32,342 nt of DNA from a virus, in IMG/VR virus record IMGVR_UViG_3300002153_000010, positions 1 to 32,342 of that record; one strand, written 5' to 3'. Positions 7,493 through 13,676 of this stretch are shown piece by piece. The position numbers were made by a program, and so were the translations under genes. Each line of letters begins with the position of its first letter. The stretch's first letter is position 1. The notes beneath the pieces were generated by a model, which was not told where the DNA came from, made no database searches, and worked only from the letters and a program-made list of their open reading frames with translations.

Positions 7493-7694
7493 CTTTCAAT
7501 TCGTAAAATGATTTGATCGGTTTTAATTTCCATCCCCTATAAGGAATCATACCCTTCGATGCAATACCTAACTGAAATTTAGTAACTGCTAGATCGTAAC
7601 GAAATGGATCGATTTTTTTTTGGTCGTAACTAACGATTGGTGGTTTATAACTACCATCTTGTGCTGCCTGAACTAATTCTCTGAATGTCTGCAT
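7434..7694 (-). CDS. Hypothetical protein (86 aa)
   Basis: I do not recognise this 86-residue protein. It is basic and globular looking, with conserved-looking YDQKKIDPFRYDLAVTKFQL in the middle and GMIPYRGWKLKPIKSFYELKG after it. No catalytic motif is visible. The ATG at 7694 lies two bases after the stop of the 59-aa gene, so both belong to the transcript from promoter P2. Its 3' end overlaps the 123-aa gene. Confidence 0.75.
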   Translation of the reverse strand: MQTFRELVQAAQDGSYKPPIVSYDQKKIDPFRYDLAVTKFQLGIASKGMIPYRGWKLKPIKSFYELKGGSAKKCFENFMEQYGSFI

Positions 7695-7696
7695 AA

Positions 7697-7876
7697 TTAC
7701 GATTTTATAAGGTCTAGATCAAACTGATTTGCTACATAATTAATGTGCTTTTGGGTAGTCATAGACCAATAACCTAATTGGAATAATTTTGCATCTGCGA
7801 TAGTCGCAACGTGTGTGTTATACGAATAAACTTTGTCTCCGATAACTTGTAAATTTTGCTTGTACTTGTCTAACAT
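7697..7876 (-). CDS. Small conserved phage protein (59 aa)
   Basis: The 59 residues include KVYSYNTHVATI followed by LGYWSMTTQKHINYVA, a pattern I recognise from small phage proteins with a fixed YSYNTHVA...GYWS.TT.KHINYV core, possibly the DUF8033 type. Biochemical role unknown. ATG 7876 is preceded by AACAAGGACAAA, the same leader as in front of the helicase gene, and promoter P2 lies 40 bases upstream. It is the first gene of its transcription unit, which suggests early expression. Confidence 0.85.
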   Translation of the reverse strand: MLDKYKQNLQVIGDKVYSYNTHVATIADAKLFQLGYWSMTTQKHINYVANQFDLDLIKS

Positions 7877-7914
7877 TTTGTCCTTGTTTTAAGATTAATA
7901 ATTGTTTTAAAGTG

Positions 7915-7944
7915 TAAACATAAGCATAATTATTAGTTTATCAA
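7915..7944 (-). promoter_or_regulatory. Promoter P2 (TTG-19-TATGTTTA)
   Basis: On the minus strand TTG (7942-7944), 19 bases, TATGTTTA (7915-7922). The upstream 27 bases are nearly identical to those of P1. Transcription would start near 7908 and cover the 59-, 86- and 123-aa genes and on towards the exonuclease and PIG-L cassette. The leader ends in the AAGGACAAA translation signal. Confidence 0.65.
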
Positions 7945-7964
7945 CATTTATTGATAATTATTTT
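7938..7964. repeat. Second copy of the 27-bp repeat (see 361-387)
   Basis: One mismatch from the copy at 361-387. It begins with the DnaA-box-like TTATCAACA and overlaps the -33 element of promoter P2. It lies between the stop of the 136-aa nuclease (7969) and the 59-aa gene. Confidence 0.65.
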
Positions 7965-7968
7965 CAAA

Positions 7969-8379
7969 TTATTTTTTATAAACATAAGAAGCAATTGATT
8001 CAGGCAACAAATAAACTGATTTAGTTTCTTTTTTATTACTCCATAGTGTAGTAGAAGGGCAATACTTTTTTATTTCTTTAAAATCCTTTATACCATCTAA
8101 CCAATACATATATGTACCTTGTGGATCACTAACGTAATATATTTTGACTATATCATTGTCAAGTTTCATTAAATTATCATATTTTTTCTTCTCGAGCATT
8201 TTATCTTCGTAGTATTTATTTCTAAATTTCATTTCGATAACGCACTTTCTTCCTTTAGGAGTTAATCCAACTGCATCGTATATTTCATTGCTTTTTGTAT
8301 GCTCCAATTTCCAACCATCAAAAGTATTTAAGATTAAGATTACTGCTTGTTCAAACTTTTCAATTTTAGTTAGATTCAT
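7969..8379 (-). CDS. PD-(D/E)XK nuclease-like protein (136 aa)
   Basis: A 136-residue protein with an N-terminal helix (IEKFEQAVILILN) and a nuclease-like core: D35 in IYDAVGLTPKG and E49-M-K51 in VIEMKFR. D followed after 13 residues by ExK fits PD-(D/E)XK folds such as Holliday-junction resolvases or VRR-type nucleases. The C-terminal part shows no known motif. It overlaps the 65-aa gene by 14 bases and ends just before promoter P2, so it closes the operon running from the helicase region. Fold assignment is probable; activity is not established. Confidence 0.65.
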   Translation of the reverse strand: MNLTKIEKFEQAVILILNTFDGWKLEHTKSNEIYDAVGLTPKGRKCVIEMKFRNKYYEDKMLEKKKYDNLMKLDNDIVKIYYVSDPQGTYMYWLDGIKDFKEIKKYCPSTTLWSNKKETKSVYLLPESIASYVYKK

Positions 8380-8563
8380 AAAATTTGTTTAAATCTTCGA
8401 TCCATTTTTGTATGCGTTTTGGCGAACAACTACAAGGTACTTTAAATCTATGCTTAAAATACTTTGCGTGAAGTTGTGCAATCATAGTTACTTCTTCGCT
8501 TGAAAGTTTTGGCGAATCACTTGCTGTGAATAATTCCCAATCTATCTTATCTTCTTTATCCAT
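8366..8563 (-). CDS. Small CSCSP-motif phage protein (65 aa)
   Basis: A 65-residue protein with an acidic N-terminus and a C-terminal half HRFKVPCSCSPKRIQKWIED. The pattern of a CxC next to SPK and a WI..LN..Y helix recurs in small proteins of marine and Bacteroidota phages; function is unknown. The two cysteines may bind a metal in an oligomer. It overlaps the 45-aa ORF upstream by 8 bases and the nuclease gene downstream by 14. Confidence 0.8.
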   Translation of the reverse strand: MDKEDKIDWELFTASDSPKLSSEEVTMIAQLHAKYFKHRFKVPCSCSPKRIQKWIEDLNKFYESN

Positions 8564-8693
8564 TTCTTTTGAATTTTATTTTATTCCATTTATCTCGTCT
8601 AGCATCACAACCACAATCAGGATCAATTTTCTTCCAGATCCACCTGATCCCAGTCCACTTTGTTATAAAATATACTAAATCTCCTAGTTTCAT
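8556..8693 (-). CDS. Small DCGCD-motif phage protein (45 aa)
   Basis: A 45-codon ORF: an N-terminal helix MKLGDLVYFITKWTGIRWIW then DPDCGCDARRDKWNK and a basic end. The form 'amphipathic helix, TGI, DCGCDxRRxKxN' is a recurring small phage protein of unknown role. Two cysteines four residues before RR could bind metal. Its ATG overlaps the TGA of the sigma factor gene (8690-8692), a 4-base ATGA coupling. Confidence 0.75.
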   Translation of the reverse strand: MKLGDLVYFITKWTGIRWIWKKIDPDCGCDARRDKWNKIKFKRNG

Positions 8694-9163
8694 ATCAAAT
8701 TTTTTTTAACTTTTTTTATGGTTCTTTTTATTGAGTGATAAGAGATCCCAGTTTGATCTGACAACTGCAACATACTGATCCCTTGAAGACATACTATTTT
8801 GAAAATTCTTTGATCGTACCAATGAAGGTCGTTTAATTTTTCTAACAATTCATCCGAAAATTCTACATCATTAATTTCTGCTTCATTTGAGATTTCAAAT
8901 ATTCTGTCATTATCTACATTGACATATTTTTTTTCTTTTCTAATTTCATCAATAAACAAAGTTCGTAAAACCTTAAAAACAAAGTAATAATTTACCTCGT
9001 CTTTGCTATATAGAATACTGGCTTTACCTTTATTCTCCCATTCATTTAATTTAATGTACATATTCTGTACAACATCTTCTGAAATTTCCTTAGAGCCACC
9101 AAATGACCGAACCATTTTAATCCAGTCTTGGTGTTTTTTGTAAAGTAACTCTATTAGCCTCAT
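8690..9163 (-). CDS. Sigma-70 family (ECF-like) sigma factor
   Basis: A 157-residue protein with the two-domain plan of an ECF-like sigma factor. Region 2 lies at about 10-80, including EDVVQNMYIKLNEW and a FKVLRTLFIDEIRKEKK helix; region 4 lies at about 110-157, with LQGISMLQLSDQTGISYHSI as a helix-turn-helix. Region 3 is absent, as in ECF factors. It would redirect host RNA polymerase, perhaps to the phage late promoters (see the ACGTTATAT motifs at 18474, 22603 and 30246). The start lies four bases past the helicase gene stop. Confidence 0.8.
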   Translation of the reverse strand: MRLIELLYKKHQDWIKMVRSFGGSKEISEDVVQNMYIKLNEWENKGKASILYSKDEVNYYFVFKVLRTLFIDEIRKEKKYVNVDNDRIFEISNEAEINDVEFSDELLEKLNDLHWYDQRIFKIVCLQGISMLQLSDQTGISYHSIKRTIKKVKKNLI

Positions 9164-9166
9164 TTA

Positions 9167-10081
9167 TTAGAATGGCATTTTTAAAGGATCTCTTAAAGGT
9201 TCTTCTATTATTTTTTTACCATTAATTTCAAAACCTACATTATTCGGTATTGATTTTAATCTTATAGGATTGTCGATGCTAGTTGGTCTACCACCAGTTT
9301 CTACTTCCTTAACTTTTCTAACGTGTATATGTGATTGTGTCCAATCCGAAACGTGTTGCGTATATCTGTGTATTACTAAAAAATCATCTGCTCTATTGAC
9401 AAATTTACCACCTCCCTCAACATCACTTGCTAATGGAGGTATTGGGTGTCCTACATATTCGTGTCCTATTGGGTGTTTAATTCTAAGTGCTGCTGTATTT
9501 GCGTGAGTGTTTAACCAAACTGTAACTTTCTGTTCCTTACAAAATAATCTGATCTCTGTTGTTGCTTGGTAATCATATTCGTGTCCACCTAAATCTTTCA
9601 TCATTGCAGGATCTTTAACCAAAGAATTATAAGGATCAATAAGCAAACCTTGATAGTCCCAAGCATCTTTAATATTTTTAGCGAATTCTAACAATGTTCT
9701 GTAATTATATAAGGTTTTATTATCTACTATTTTGAAATGCTCGTTAATCCACTTTAAATGCTTTTCAAAGTCTGTATTACTTATTTGATTAATTGGTCGA
9801 AGATCTAAAAATTCTACCAGTTTTCTAAGTATTGAATGGCTTTCGTTTTCACTTGAAAATATTAACCACCTTTTACCTAACTTTTTAGAATAACACAACA
9901 TTAAATATAAAATAACTGTTGTCTTACCTACATTTGCGTGTCCTAACACTACATTAAAGTTACCTTCCTTAAATCTAATGTATTCATCTATTCCTTCTAC
10001 ACCAATTCCTTCGCCCTCTTTAATTTTACCACTACGAATATCTTGAAGATGCGAAACTACCTCCTGAAAGTTTATTATCAT
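9167..10081 (-). CDS. DnaB/RecA-like replicative ATPase (helicase)
   Basis: A RecA-fold ATPase, likely the replicative helicase core of the DnaB type but without a primase-binding N-terminal domain. Counting from ATG 10081 (304 aa), Walker A is GHANVGKTT at 47-55, a GLLIDPYNSL Walker B strand lies at about 148-157, and a WLNTHAN motif follows at about 190. The frame extends to 10114, but that start lies inside the terminator hairpin; ATG 10081 has the AACAAGGACAAA leader. The C-terminus ends in DPLKMPF, slightly like an SSB tip. No primase gene is visible. Confidence 0.85.
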   Translation of the reverse strand: MIINFQEVVSHLQDIRSGKIKEGEGIGVEGIDEYIRFKEGNFNVVLGHANVGKTTVILYLMLCYSKKLGKRWLIFSSENESHSILRKLVEFLDLRPINQISNTDFEKHLKWINEHFKIVDNKTLYNYRTLLEFAKNIKDAWDYQGLLIDPYNSLVKDPAMMKDLGGHEYDYQATTEIRLFCKEQKVTVWLNTHANTAALRIKHPIGHEYVGHPIPPLASDVEGGGKFVNRADDFLVIHRYTQHVSDWTQSHIHVRKVKEVETGGRPTSIDNPIRLKSIPNNVGFEINGKKIIEEPLRDPLKMPF

Positions 10082-10101
10082 TTTGTCCTTGTTTATTTGT
10101 G

Positions 10102-10129
10102 AAAAAAAAGGCAAGTATTTCTACCTGCC
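10102..10129 (-). terminator. Intrinsic terminator between the 97-aa gene and the helicase
   Basis: On the minus strand GGCAGGTA, loop GAAA, TACTTGCC forms an eight-pair stem (one G-U) with a GNRA tetraloop, followed directly by eight T. It ends 20 bases before the helicase ATG, leaving no room for a promoter in between. It probably lowers rather than blocks helicase transcription, or acts as an attenuator. Confidence 0.85.
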
Positions 10130-10137
10130 CTAGTGTT

Positions 10138-10431
10138 TTAGAATGGCAAATCTTCCGTTGCCTTAACCTCTCTGTCTGGCATATGATCTGCACTAGATGT
10201 TTCTGCCGAAGGTTTTAAATAGTCATTCCATACAGAATACAATTTAGTTGGATCTGCTTTTTGAGTTAAAATATCCCAAGCAATAAATCCCTGATTGTTT
10301 TCATCTGCCCATTTCTGTTTAGATTGTAACCATAGGATCATTTCTGCACATTTAACTGATTGCTTACTATGTACGAAACTTAGGTCTGCTGTTTTCGTAA
10401 ACATAAAATTTAAAAATTCCTTGTCTTTCAT
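10138..10431 (-). CDS. Hypothetical protein with SSB-like C-terminal tip (97 aa)
   Basis: I do not recognise the 97-residue fold; the centre holds CAEMILWLQSKQKWADENNQ and NQGFIAWDILTQKADPTKLY. The linker (75-90) is polar, and the protein ends in ATEDLPF, like the acidic DDIPF tip by which single-strand binding proteins recruit partners. There is no evident OB fold. Next to the helicase, it may be an SSB substitute or helicase partner. A terminator follows immediately. Confidence 0.75.
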   Translation of the reverse strand: MKDKEFLNFMFTKTADLSFVHSKQSVKCAEMILWLQSKQKWADENNQGFIAWDILTQKADPTKLYSVWNDYLKPSAETSSADHMPDREVKATEDLPF

Positions 10432-10456
10432 TTGTTTAATTATTTATTGGTTATTA

Positions 10457-10603
10457 CTATGTTAAATACTGTTCTAAATTTCTAGAAACTACATCTAACT
10501 GTGCCTCCAAGAATTTAATTTGTTCGTTTGCTTTTACTAGTTCTGCTTGTAGCGAATCAATACTAAATTGACGTACTCTTAATAAATCTTCTAATCCAGT
10601 CAT
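10457..10603 (-). CDS. Small coiled-coil protein (48 aa)
   Basis: A 48-codon ORF starting MTGLEDLLRVRQFSIDSL. Residues 14-46 have a heptad-like leucine and alanine pattern with many Glu and Lys, so a short coiled coil is likely. ATG 10603 is preceded by TTTTAGGACAAA, the translation leader seen before the helicase and 59-aa genes, which supports it. It is the first gene after tandem terminators and promoter P4. Confidence 0.75.
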   Translation of the reverse strand: MTGLEDLLRVRQFSIDSLQAELVKANEQIKFLEAQLDVVSRNLEQYLT

Positions 10604-10642
10604 TTGTCCTAAAATTTTGTTATTGTTAATATTTGTTTTTTG

Positions 10643-10672
10643 TAAAGATAGAATAAATAATTGGATTACTAA
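10643..10672 (-). promoter_or_regulatory. Candidate promoter P4 (TTA-19-TATCTTTA)
   Basis: On the minus strand TTA (10670-10672), 19 bases, TATCTTTA (10643-10650), then a 38-base leader to ATG 10603. The -33 element is one base off TTG. A promoter is expected here, since two terminators lie directly upstream and four replication genes follow. Confidence 0.5.
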
Positions 10673-10683
10673 CTATTGTGTAT

Positions 10684-10713
10684 AAAAAAAGAGGCTATCT
10701 ATTAAATAACCCC
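10684..10713 (-). terminator. Intrinsic terminator after the NinG-like gene (second of two)
   Basis: On the minus strand GGGGTTAT, a seven-base loop, ATAGCCTC gives an eight-pair stem with two G-U pairs, followed by seven T. It lies 36 bases after the partner hairpin at 10722-10749. Confidence 0.8.
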
Positions 10714-10721
10714 CTTTGAAC

Positions 10722-10749
10722 AAAAAAACAAGTCAAGGACAAATTGACT
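10722..10749 (-). terminator. Intrinsic terminator after the NinG-like gene (first of two)
   Basis: On the minus strand AGTCAA, loop TTTGTCC, TTGACT forms a perfect six-pair stem, followed by TGTTTTTTT. It lies 22 bases after the stop of the NinG-like gene. With the next hairpin it forms a tandem terminator that closes the lysis-to-NinG transcript. Confidence 0.7.
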
Positions 10750-10770
10750 GCTCCAAATATATAACATTAA

Positions 10771-11163
10771 TTAATACAAATCATTTTTTTCTTTGTAAAA
10801 TTCTATCATTTCAATTAATTCGTAGTCTGCTATTTTTAAAGTTGTTCTAGATTTTTGTAACAATCTTTCTGCTGATCCTGATCCCAAATTTGATTCTAAC
10901 CATAAAGAATACTTGTATTGTTCTCCATATTTAAAAACGTTACAACCTGAACATTGCACTTGACAATTATCTTCATCCCATCTTGTGCTTAAATGTTTTC
11001 TAGACATAAAATGTCCGTTTTGAAGTTTCTTCCAATGATCTTTCTTTCCACAAGTTACACATTCTGCTATATCATCAATAGCATTTCTTTGTCTAATGTA
11101 AATTGAAAATACTGTGTCTAGTTTTTTAACTAAAGTTTTTCTTGCAGGTTTTTTAGTCTTCAA
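10771..11163 (-). CDS. NinG-like HNH recombination endonuclease
   Basis: A 130-residue protein of the phage NinG (Rap) type. Zinc ligands are probably C35 and C38 (CVTCGKKDHW) with C71 and C74 (CSGCNVFKYGEQ); the HNH-like core is QNGHFMSRKHLSTRWDEDN with H51 and N66. NinG proteins act on branched DNA in phage recombination, which fits the ERF and RecE-like genes elsewhere in the genome. It overlaps the 78-aa gene by 11 bases and is followed by tandem terminators. Length is shorter than lambda NinG. Confidence 0.85.
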   Translation of the reverse strand: MKTKKPARKTLVKKLDTVFSIYIRQRNAIDDIAECVTCGKKDHWKKLQNGHFMSRKHLSTRWDEDNCQVQCSGCNVFKYGEQYKYSLWLESNLGSGSAERLLQKSRTTLKIADYELIEMIEFYKEKNDLY

Positions 11164-11389
11164 AATTTTTGAGTAATAAAGTTCCTAATTTTGGATCTAA
11201 CCTATTTATCTGTTTATAAATATATTTGCTGTTGGCTTTAACATTTGATCTTTCTGTTTTTGTCGATTCTTTACCTAGATTTGTGTACATAACAGCATCT
11301 ATTTCAAATAAACTATCAATTTTGCGAAAATTACTATAAGTTTTGTAATTAACTATTTTATCTACCTCTAACCTTGTCTTGTTTTCCAT
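11153..11389 (-). CDS. Hypothetical protein (78 aa)
   Basis: Not assignable to a known function. The 78 residues are polar with a central MYTNLGKESTKTERSNVKAN and an end LDPKLGTLLLKNFED; similar small proteins occur beside replication genes of marine phages, by recollection. It overlaps the NinG-like gene by 11 bases. Upstream lies the AT-rich non-coding strip, so the pair is probably transcribed from within or through it. The leader before ATG 11389 is A-rich (TATTTAAA). Confidence 0.75.
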   Translation of the reverse strand: MENKTRLEVDKIVNYKTYSNFRKIDSLFEIDAVMYTNLGKESTKTERSNVKANSKYIYKQINRLDPKLGTLLLKNFED

Positions 11390-11610
11390 TTTAAATACGT
11401 TTTAAGCAATCTTTATATATTTTATGATTAAGTATATACTTTCTGTTCTAAAAGTCCGTTAGAATTAATTTAACGTGTTTTGCTTATGATATTATATCTA
11501 TATATTATCTATATATATATTTAATTATATATGATATTATAACTATATGATATTATATGTATATGATATTATATATATACAATATACTATGTTTTTTGTT
11601 TTAAACAAAT
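11390..11610. other. AT-rich non-coding strip, candidate replication origin
   Basis: At 221 bases this is the longest stretch without a gene. It is almost purely A and T between 11484 and 11590, holds four copies of a 12-mer, an imperfect 19-bp palindrome (CGTTA...TAACG, 11457-11475), and abuts a DnaA-box-like TTATCAACA (11615-11623) in the end of the holin gene. The combination resembles an unwinding element with initiator sites. A regulatory role for the 78-aa/NinG unit is also possible. Confidence 0.4.
11485..11573. repeat. TATGATATTATA repeats, three at exact 16-bp spacing
   Basis: The 12-mer TATGATATTATA occurs at 11485-11496, 11530-11541, 11546-11557 and 11562-11573. The last three are spaced by exactly 16 bases; the first lies 45 bases before the second. 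The intervening bases are also A/T rich but less regular. Iteron-like array or an unwinding element. Confidence 0.8.
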
Positions 11611-12000
11611 TTATTTATCAACATAGGTCTTCATAAGTTTTTCTCCTGATCTACCAATAATATATCCACCTATTCCTAATTGTAATAAATTCCAAAATTC
11701 GTTTTCTAATTCTGGTACTGTCAATCCAAATAAAGGTGCTATAAATTTACAATAAACTACTATTCCTCCGAATGCTAACATTAAGATTGGTCTCCAAGAT
11801 CTCTGTAACCAATTTCCTTTTGCTTCTGCTATAATTACATCAGTCTGCATTTGTTGAAGTTCGTTCTCCTTTTGTTTCAGGATCTCAAACATTTTTCTTT
11901 TTGCTTCTAATCTTTCTTCATCACTTGTAAATAAAGTGTCTATTAAATTATTTACTGATTGAAAGACATTCTTTCCAAAAAATTCTAGTATCTTTTTCAT
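11611..12000 (-). CDS. Holin, 3TM (GTA/HP1-type) family
   Basis: A 129-residue membrane protein that should form the lesion letting the endolysin reach the wall. The N-terminal half is a charged helix (to about 60); AKGNWLQRSWRPILMLAFGG starts the first membrane segment at 71-92, and WNLLQLGIGGYIIGRSGEK forms a second at 103-116. The WLQRSWRP...GGYIIGRSGEK pattern is that of the 'holin of 3TMs' family. The ATG overlaps the TGA of the 47-aa ORF (ATGA), and the amidase lies just upstream. Confidence 0.88.
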   Translation of the reverse strand: MKKILEFFGKNVFQSVNNLIDTLFTSDEERLEAKRKMFEILKQKENELQQMQTDVIIAEAKGNWLQRSWRPILMLAFGGIVVYCKFIAPLFGLTVPELENEFWNLLQLGIGGYIIGRSGEKLMKTYVDK

Positions 12001-12140
12001 TTTCTTCTAATATTCCAAGCATCATAACAAACTGCAATTCTCTGTGCTGTTGGATATTCTTCCTTCATAACAGAATCGTTAAGGCATTTAGAGATAAATT
12101 GCGACTGTGTATCTTGTGGTTGAGGTTTTGGTATTGGCAT
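11997..12140 (-). CDS. Small phage protein with MPIPKP...CxxDxxMxxEYP motif (47 aa)
   Basis: A 47-codon ORF: MPIPKP, then QSQFISKCLNDSVMKEEYP, then AQRIAVCYDAW. This short two-cysteine module is one I know from phage genomes, usually close to or fused to prohead protease or other head proteins; its function is unknown. Here it stands alone between the amidase and the holin, coupled to the latter by ATGA. Two cysteines (20 and 39) could pair or bind metal. Confidence 0.8.
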   Translation of the reverse strand: MPIPKPQPQDTQSQFISKCLNDSVMKEEYPTAQRIAVCYDAWNIRRK

Positions 12141-12142
12141 AA

Positions 12143-12580
12143 TTATTTAATGTTAGAAATCCACTTGTATTCTTCGTGAGCATCAAAGTTAGGACAACTT
12201 TTAGTACTAAACTGGTTGTGGTTGTAAATTACTGCTGTTTTATAATCTTCTTTTAAGCATAACAATAGATCCTGCATCGAATCCTTTTGTTGTTTAGTTC
12301 TAGTATCTTTATTAACCCACTTGCCTTTCTTCTTTTTCTTTTCATATCCTCCGATATAACAAATACCTATGCTGTCAAAATTGTGGTTTAAGGTATGAGC
12401 GCCTGAACGTTCTAAAGGTCTACCTTCTTCTACTGTTCCATCTAATTTGATCACATAGTGATACCCAATATCTGACCATCCGTTTCCTTCAACGTGCCAT
12501 TTCTTAATTTCTGCTGCATCTATATCGTGTCCTTCTTTTGTAGCCGAACAATGAATTATTATCTTTCTTATTTTTCGCAT
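12143..12580 (-). CDS. N-acetylmuramoyl-L-alanine amidase (endolysin)
   Basis: An Amidase_2 (T7 lysozyme-type) enzyme of 145 residues that cleaves the amide bond between MurNAc and the peptide stem. Zinc ligands are H10 (IIIHCSAT), H121 (YNHNQF) and C129 (KSCPNF); Y40 and K127 match the catalytic pair of T7 lysozyme. No signal peptide or wall-binding domain is seen, so release depends on a holin. The frame begins with TTG at 12586, but ATG 12580 is the better start. It sits in the lysis block with holin and small membrane proteins. Confidence 0.93.
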   Translation of the reverse strand: MRKIRKIIIHCSATKEGHDIDAAEIKKWHVEGNGWSDIGYHYVIKLDGTVEEGRPLERSGAHTLNHNFDSIGICYIGGYEKKKKKGKWVNKDTRTKQQKDSMQDLLLCLKEDYKTAVIYNHNQFSTKSCPNFDAHEEYKWISNIK

Positions 12581-12702
12581 ATACAAGTTTTACAATGATG
12601 AACTTTTAATTTATTTGAGTCGAGCCATTTATTCCATTTGGAATAGGCTTTTGCCTTATTGCACTCTAGCCAATCTGCTAAATTTCTTAATCTTCTTATC
12701 AT
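12568..12702 (-). CDS. Small Cys-rich protein (44 aa)
   Basis: A 44-codon ORF beginning MIRRLRNLADWLECNKAKAY and ending VHHCKTCICEK. The basic helix and the C-terminal HHCxxCxC suggest nucleic-acid or metal binding. Its ATG overlaps the TGA of the 185-aa gene (12699-12701), and its end overlaps the amidase start by 13 bases. Function unknown; a lysis regulator is possible by position only. Confidence 0.65.
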   Translation of the reverse strand: MIRRLRNLADWLECNKAKAYSKWNKWLDSNKLKVHHCKTCICEK

Positions 12703-13256
12703 CCTATAATTATTTGTTCAATTAACATTCTATTTGTTGTATTAGGTTCATTGGTACTTGTTACAATTTTAATTCTTCTAATTTGTGTACCACTTAACGT
12801 TGGAATTGGAACGTGTATTTGTTTAACATCATCTTCTCCACCACCTAAATCAGAAAATTGGTCAACTATAAAAGGTATATTTGTTACTACATTATTTTCA
12901 TCAAAAATCTTTAAAATATAATCTTCTTGTGGATCTGATTCAAAAGGATTTACCTTTGCTATTCTAAAAATAAATAATTGAGGTATTCTATCTACAATAT
13001 CAACTCCTAAATTGTCTGGAGATTGTATCAATTGATTTGAAGTATTTGCACTTAAATTCCAAACTAACCCCTCTTTTCTAGATTGTAAGCCACCACTATT
13101 TCCACTTGCTGACCAACCTAATTTCTCATTAGGTCCAACATTAAATCCGTATCTAATTGGGAATATATCTTCATAAACTGTTAGATCTGGAATTGGTACT
13201 CCATCTCCGAAATCTGATGCTGCGTAAACTGCACCAAAACCATCTTTGTACATCAT
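12699..13256 (-). CDS. Hypothetical virion-associated protein (185 aa)
   Basis: An unrecognised 185-residue protein with a beta-rich look: many Gly, Asn and Pro, short strands such as PQLFIFRIAKV and a C-terminal RRIKIVTSTNEP. No membrane or catalytic motif is visible. It lies between the small membrane protein and the lysis genes, downstream of the large putative receptor-binding protein, and may be an accessory tail-tip protein. Coupled on both sides by ATGA overlaps. The start may be ATG 13256 or 13253. Confidence 0.75.
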   Translation of the reverse strand: MMYKDGFGAVYAASDFGDGVPIPDLTVYEDIFPIRYGFNVGPNEKLGWSASGNSGGLQSRKEGLVWNLSANTSNQLIQSPDNLGVDIVDRIPQLFIFRIAKVNPFESDPQEDYILKIFDENNVVTNIPFIVDQFSDLGGGEDDVKQIHVPIPTLSGTQIRRIKIVTSTNEPNTTNRMLIEQIIIG

Positions 13257-13411
13257 TTCTTATCGTTTTTATTCATTAAATACCATTTGTTTATAGTATA
13301 ACCTATTGATAATAACAAAAGTACTATTTTTAAGGCTGTATCTATATTAGAAAAACTCATAGCAAGGCTAGTTGCGTTCATTCCCAGTAATTTTATATCT
13401 TGCATCTCCAT
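13253..13411 (-). CDS. Small membrane protein, holin-like (52 aa)
   Basis: A 52-codon ORF with a polar N-terminus (NATSLAMSFSNIDTALKI), one membrane helix at about 28-41 (KIVLLLLSIGYTI) and a basic tail (NKWYLMNKNDKK). This is the plan of small single-helix holins or pinholins seen in phages with a second lysis membrane protein. It ends in an ATGA overlap with the 185-aa gene and starts two bases after the 87-aa gene stop. Assignment as holin is tentative because a 3TM-type holin is also present. Confidence 0.7.
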   Translation of the reverse strand: MEMQDIKLLGMNATSLAMSFSNIDTALKIVLLLLSIGYTINKWYLMNKNDKK

Positions 13412-13412
13412 T

Positions 13413-13676
13413 TTATTCTGTTTCTGGATTCCAAATCCATCCGTTAATTTCTATTAAATACTTATCTGTGTCTGGATTGATACTAAAGGGTTTAAAACCT
13501 TCTGGTTCTGGCATATTATTATACCATAAAGCATCAACTATATAAATATTATCTTCTATTACTTGACCACCTAACAATTCAAAACTTGAATTTAGATTTA
13601 TTGTTGCTGCTGCTAATTCTAATTCCTCATAATTTGGGAACTCATACTTTAGCCAAGTTACACTTCCTATTTTCAT
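13413..13676 (-). CDS. Hypothetical protein (87 aa)
   Basis: Unrecognised 87-residue acidic protein; Tyr, Trp and Asn are frequent (DALWYNNMPEPEGFKPF, EINGWIWNPETE). No known motif. Its ATG overlaps the TGA of the 668-aa gene by 4 bases, so it may act with it as a chaperone or small accessory of the receptor-binding protein. Confidence 0.75.
   Translation of the reverse strand: MKIGSVTWLKYEFPNYEELELAAATINLNSSFELLGGQVIEDNIYIVDALWYNNMPEPEGFKPFSINPDTDKYLIEINGWIWNPETE

Noticed and set aside
10772-11100. Homing endonuclease or intron from the HNH motif
   Set aside because: The protein fits NinG in length, zinc ligands and context, and no split gene lies next to it.
11485-11573. Possible CRISPR-like array
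   Set aside because: Repeats are only 12 bases at a 16-base period with AT-only spacers; no leader or cas gene.
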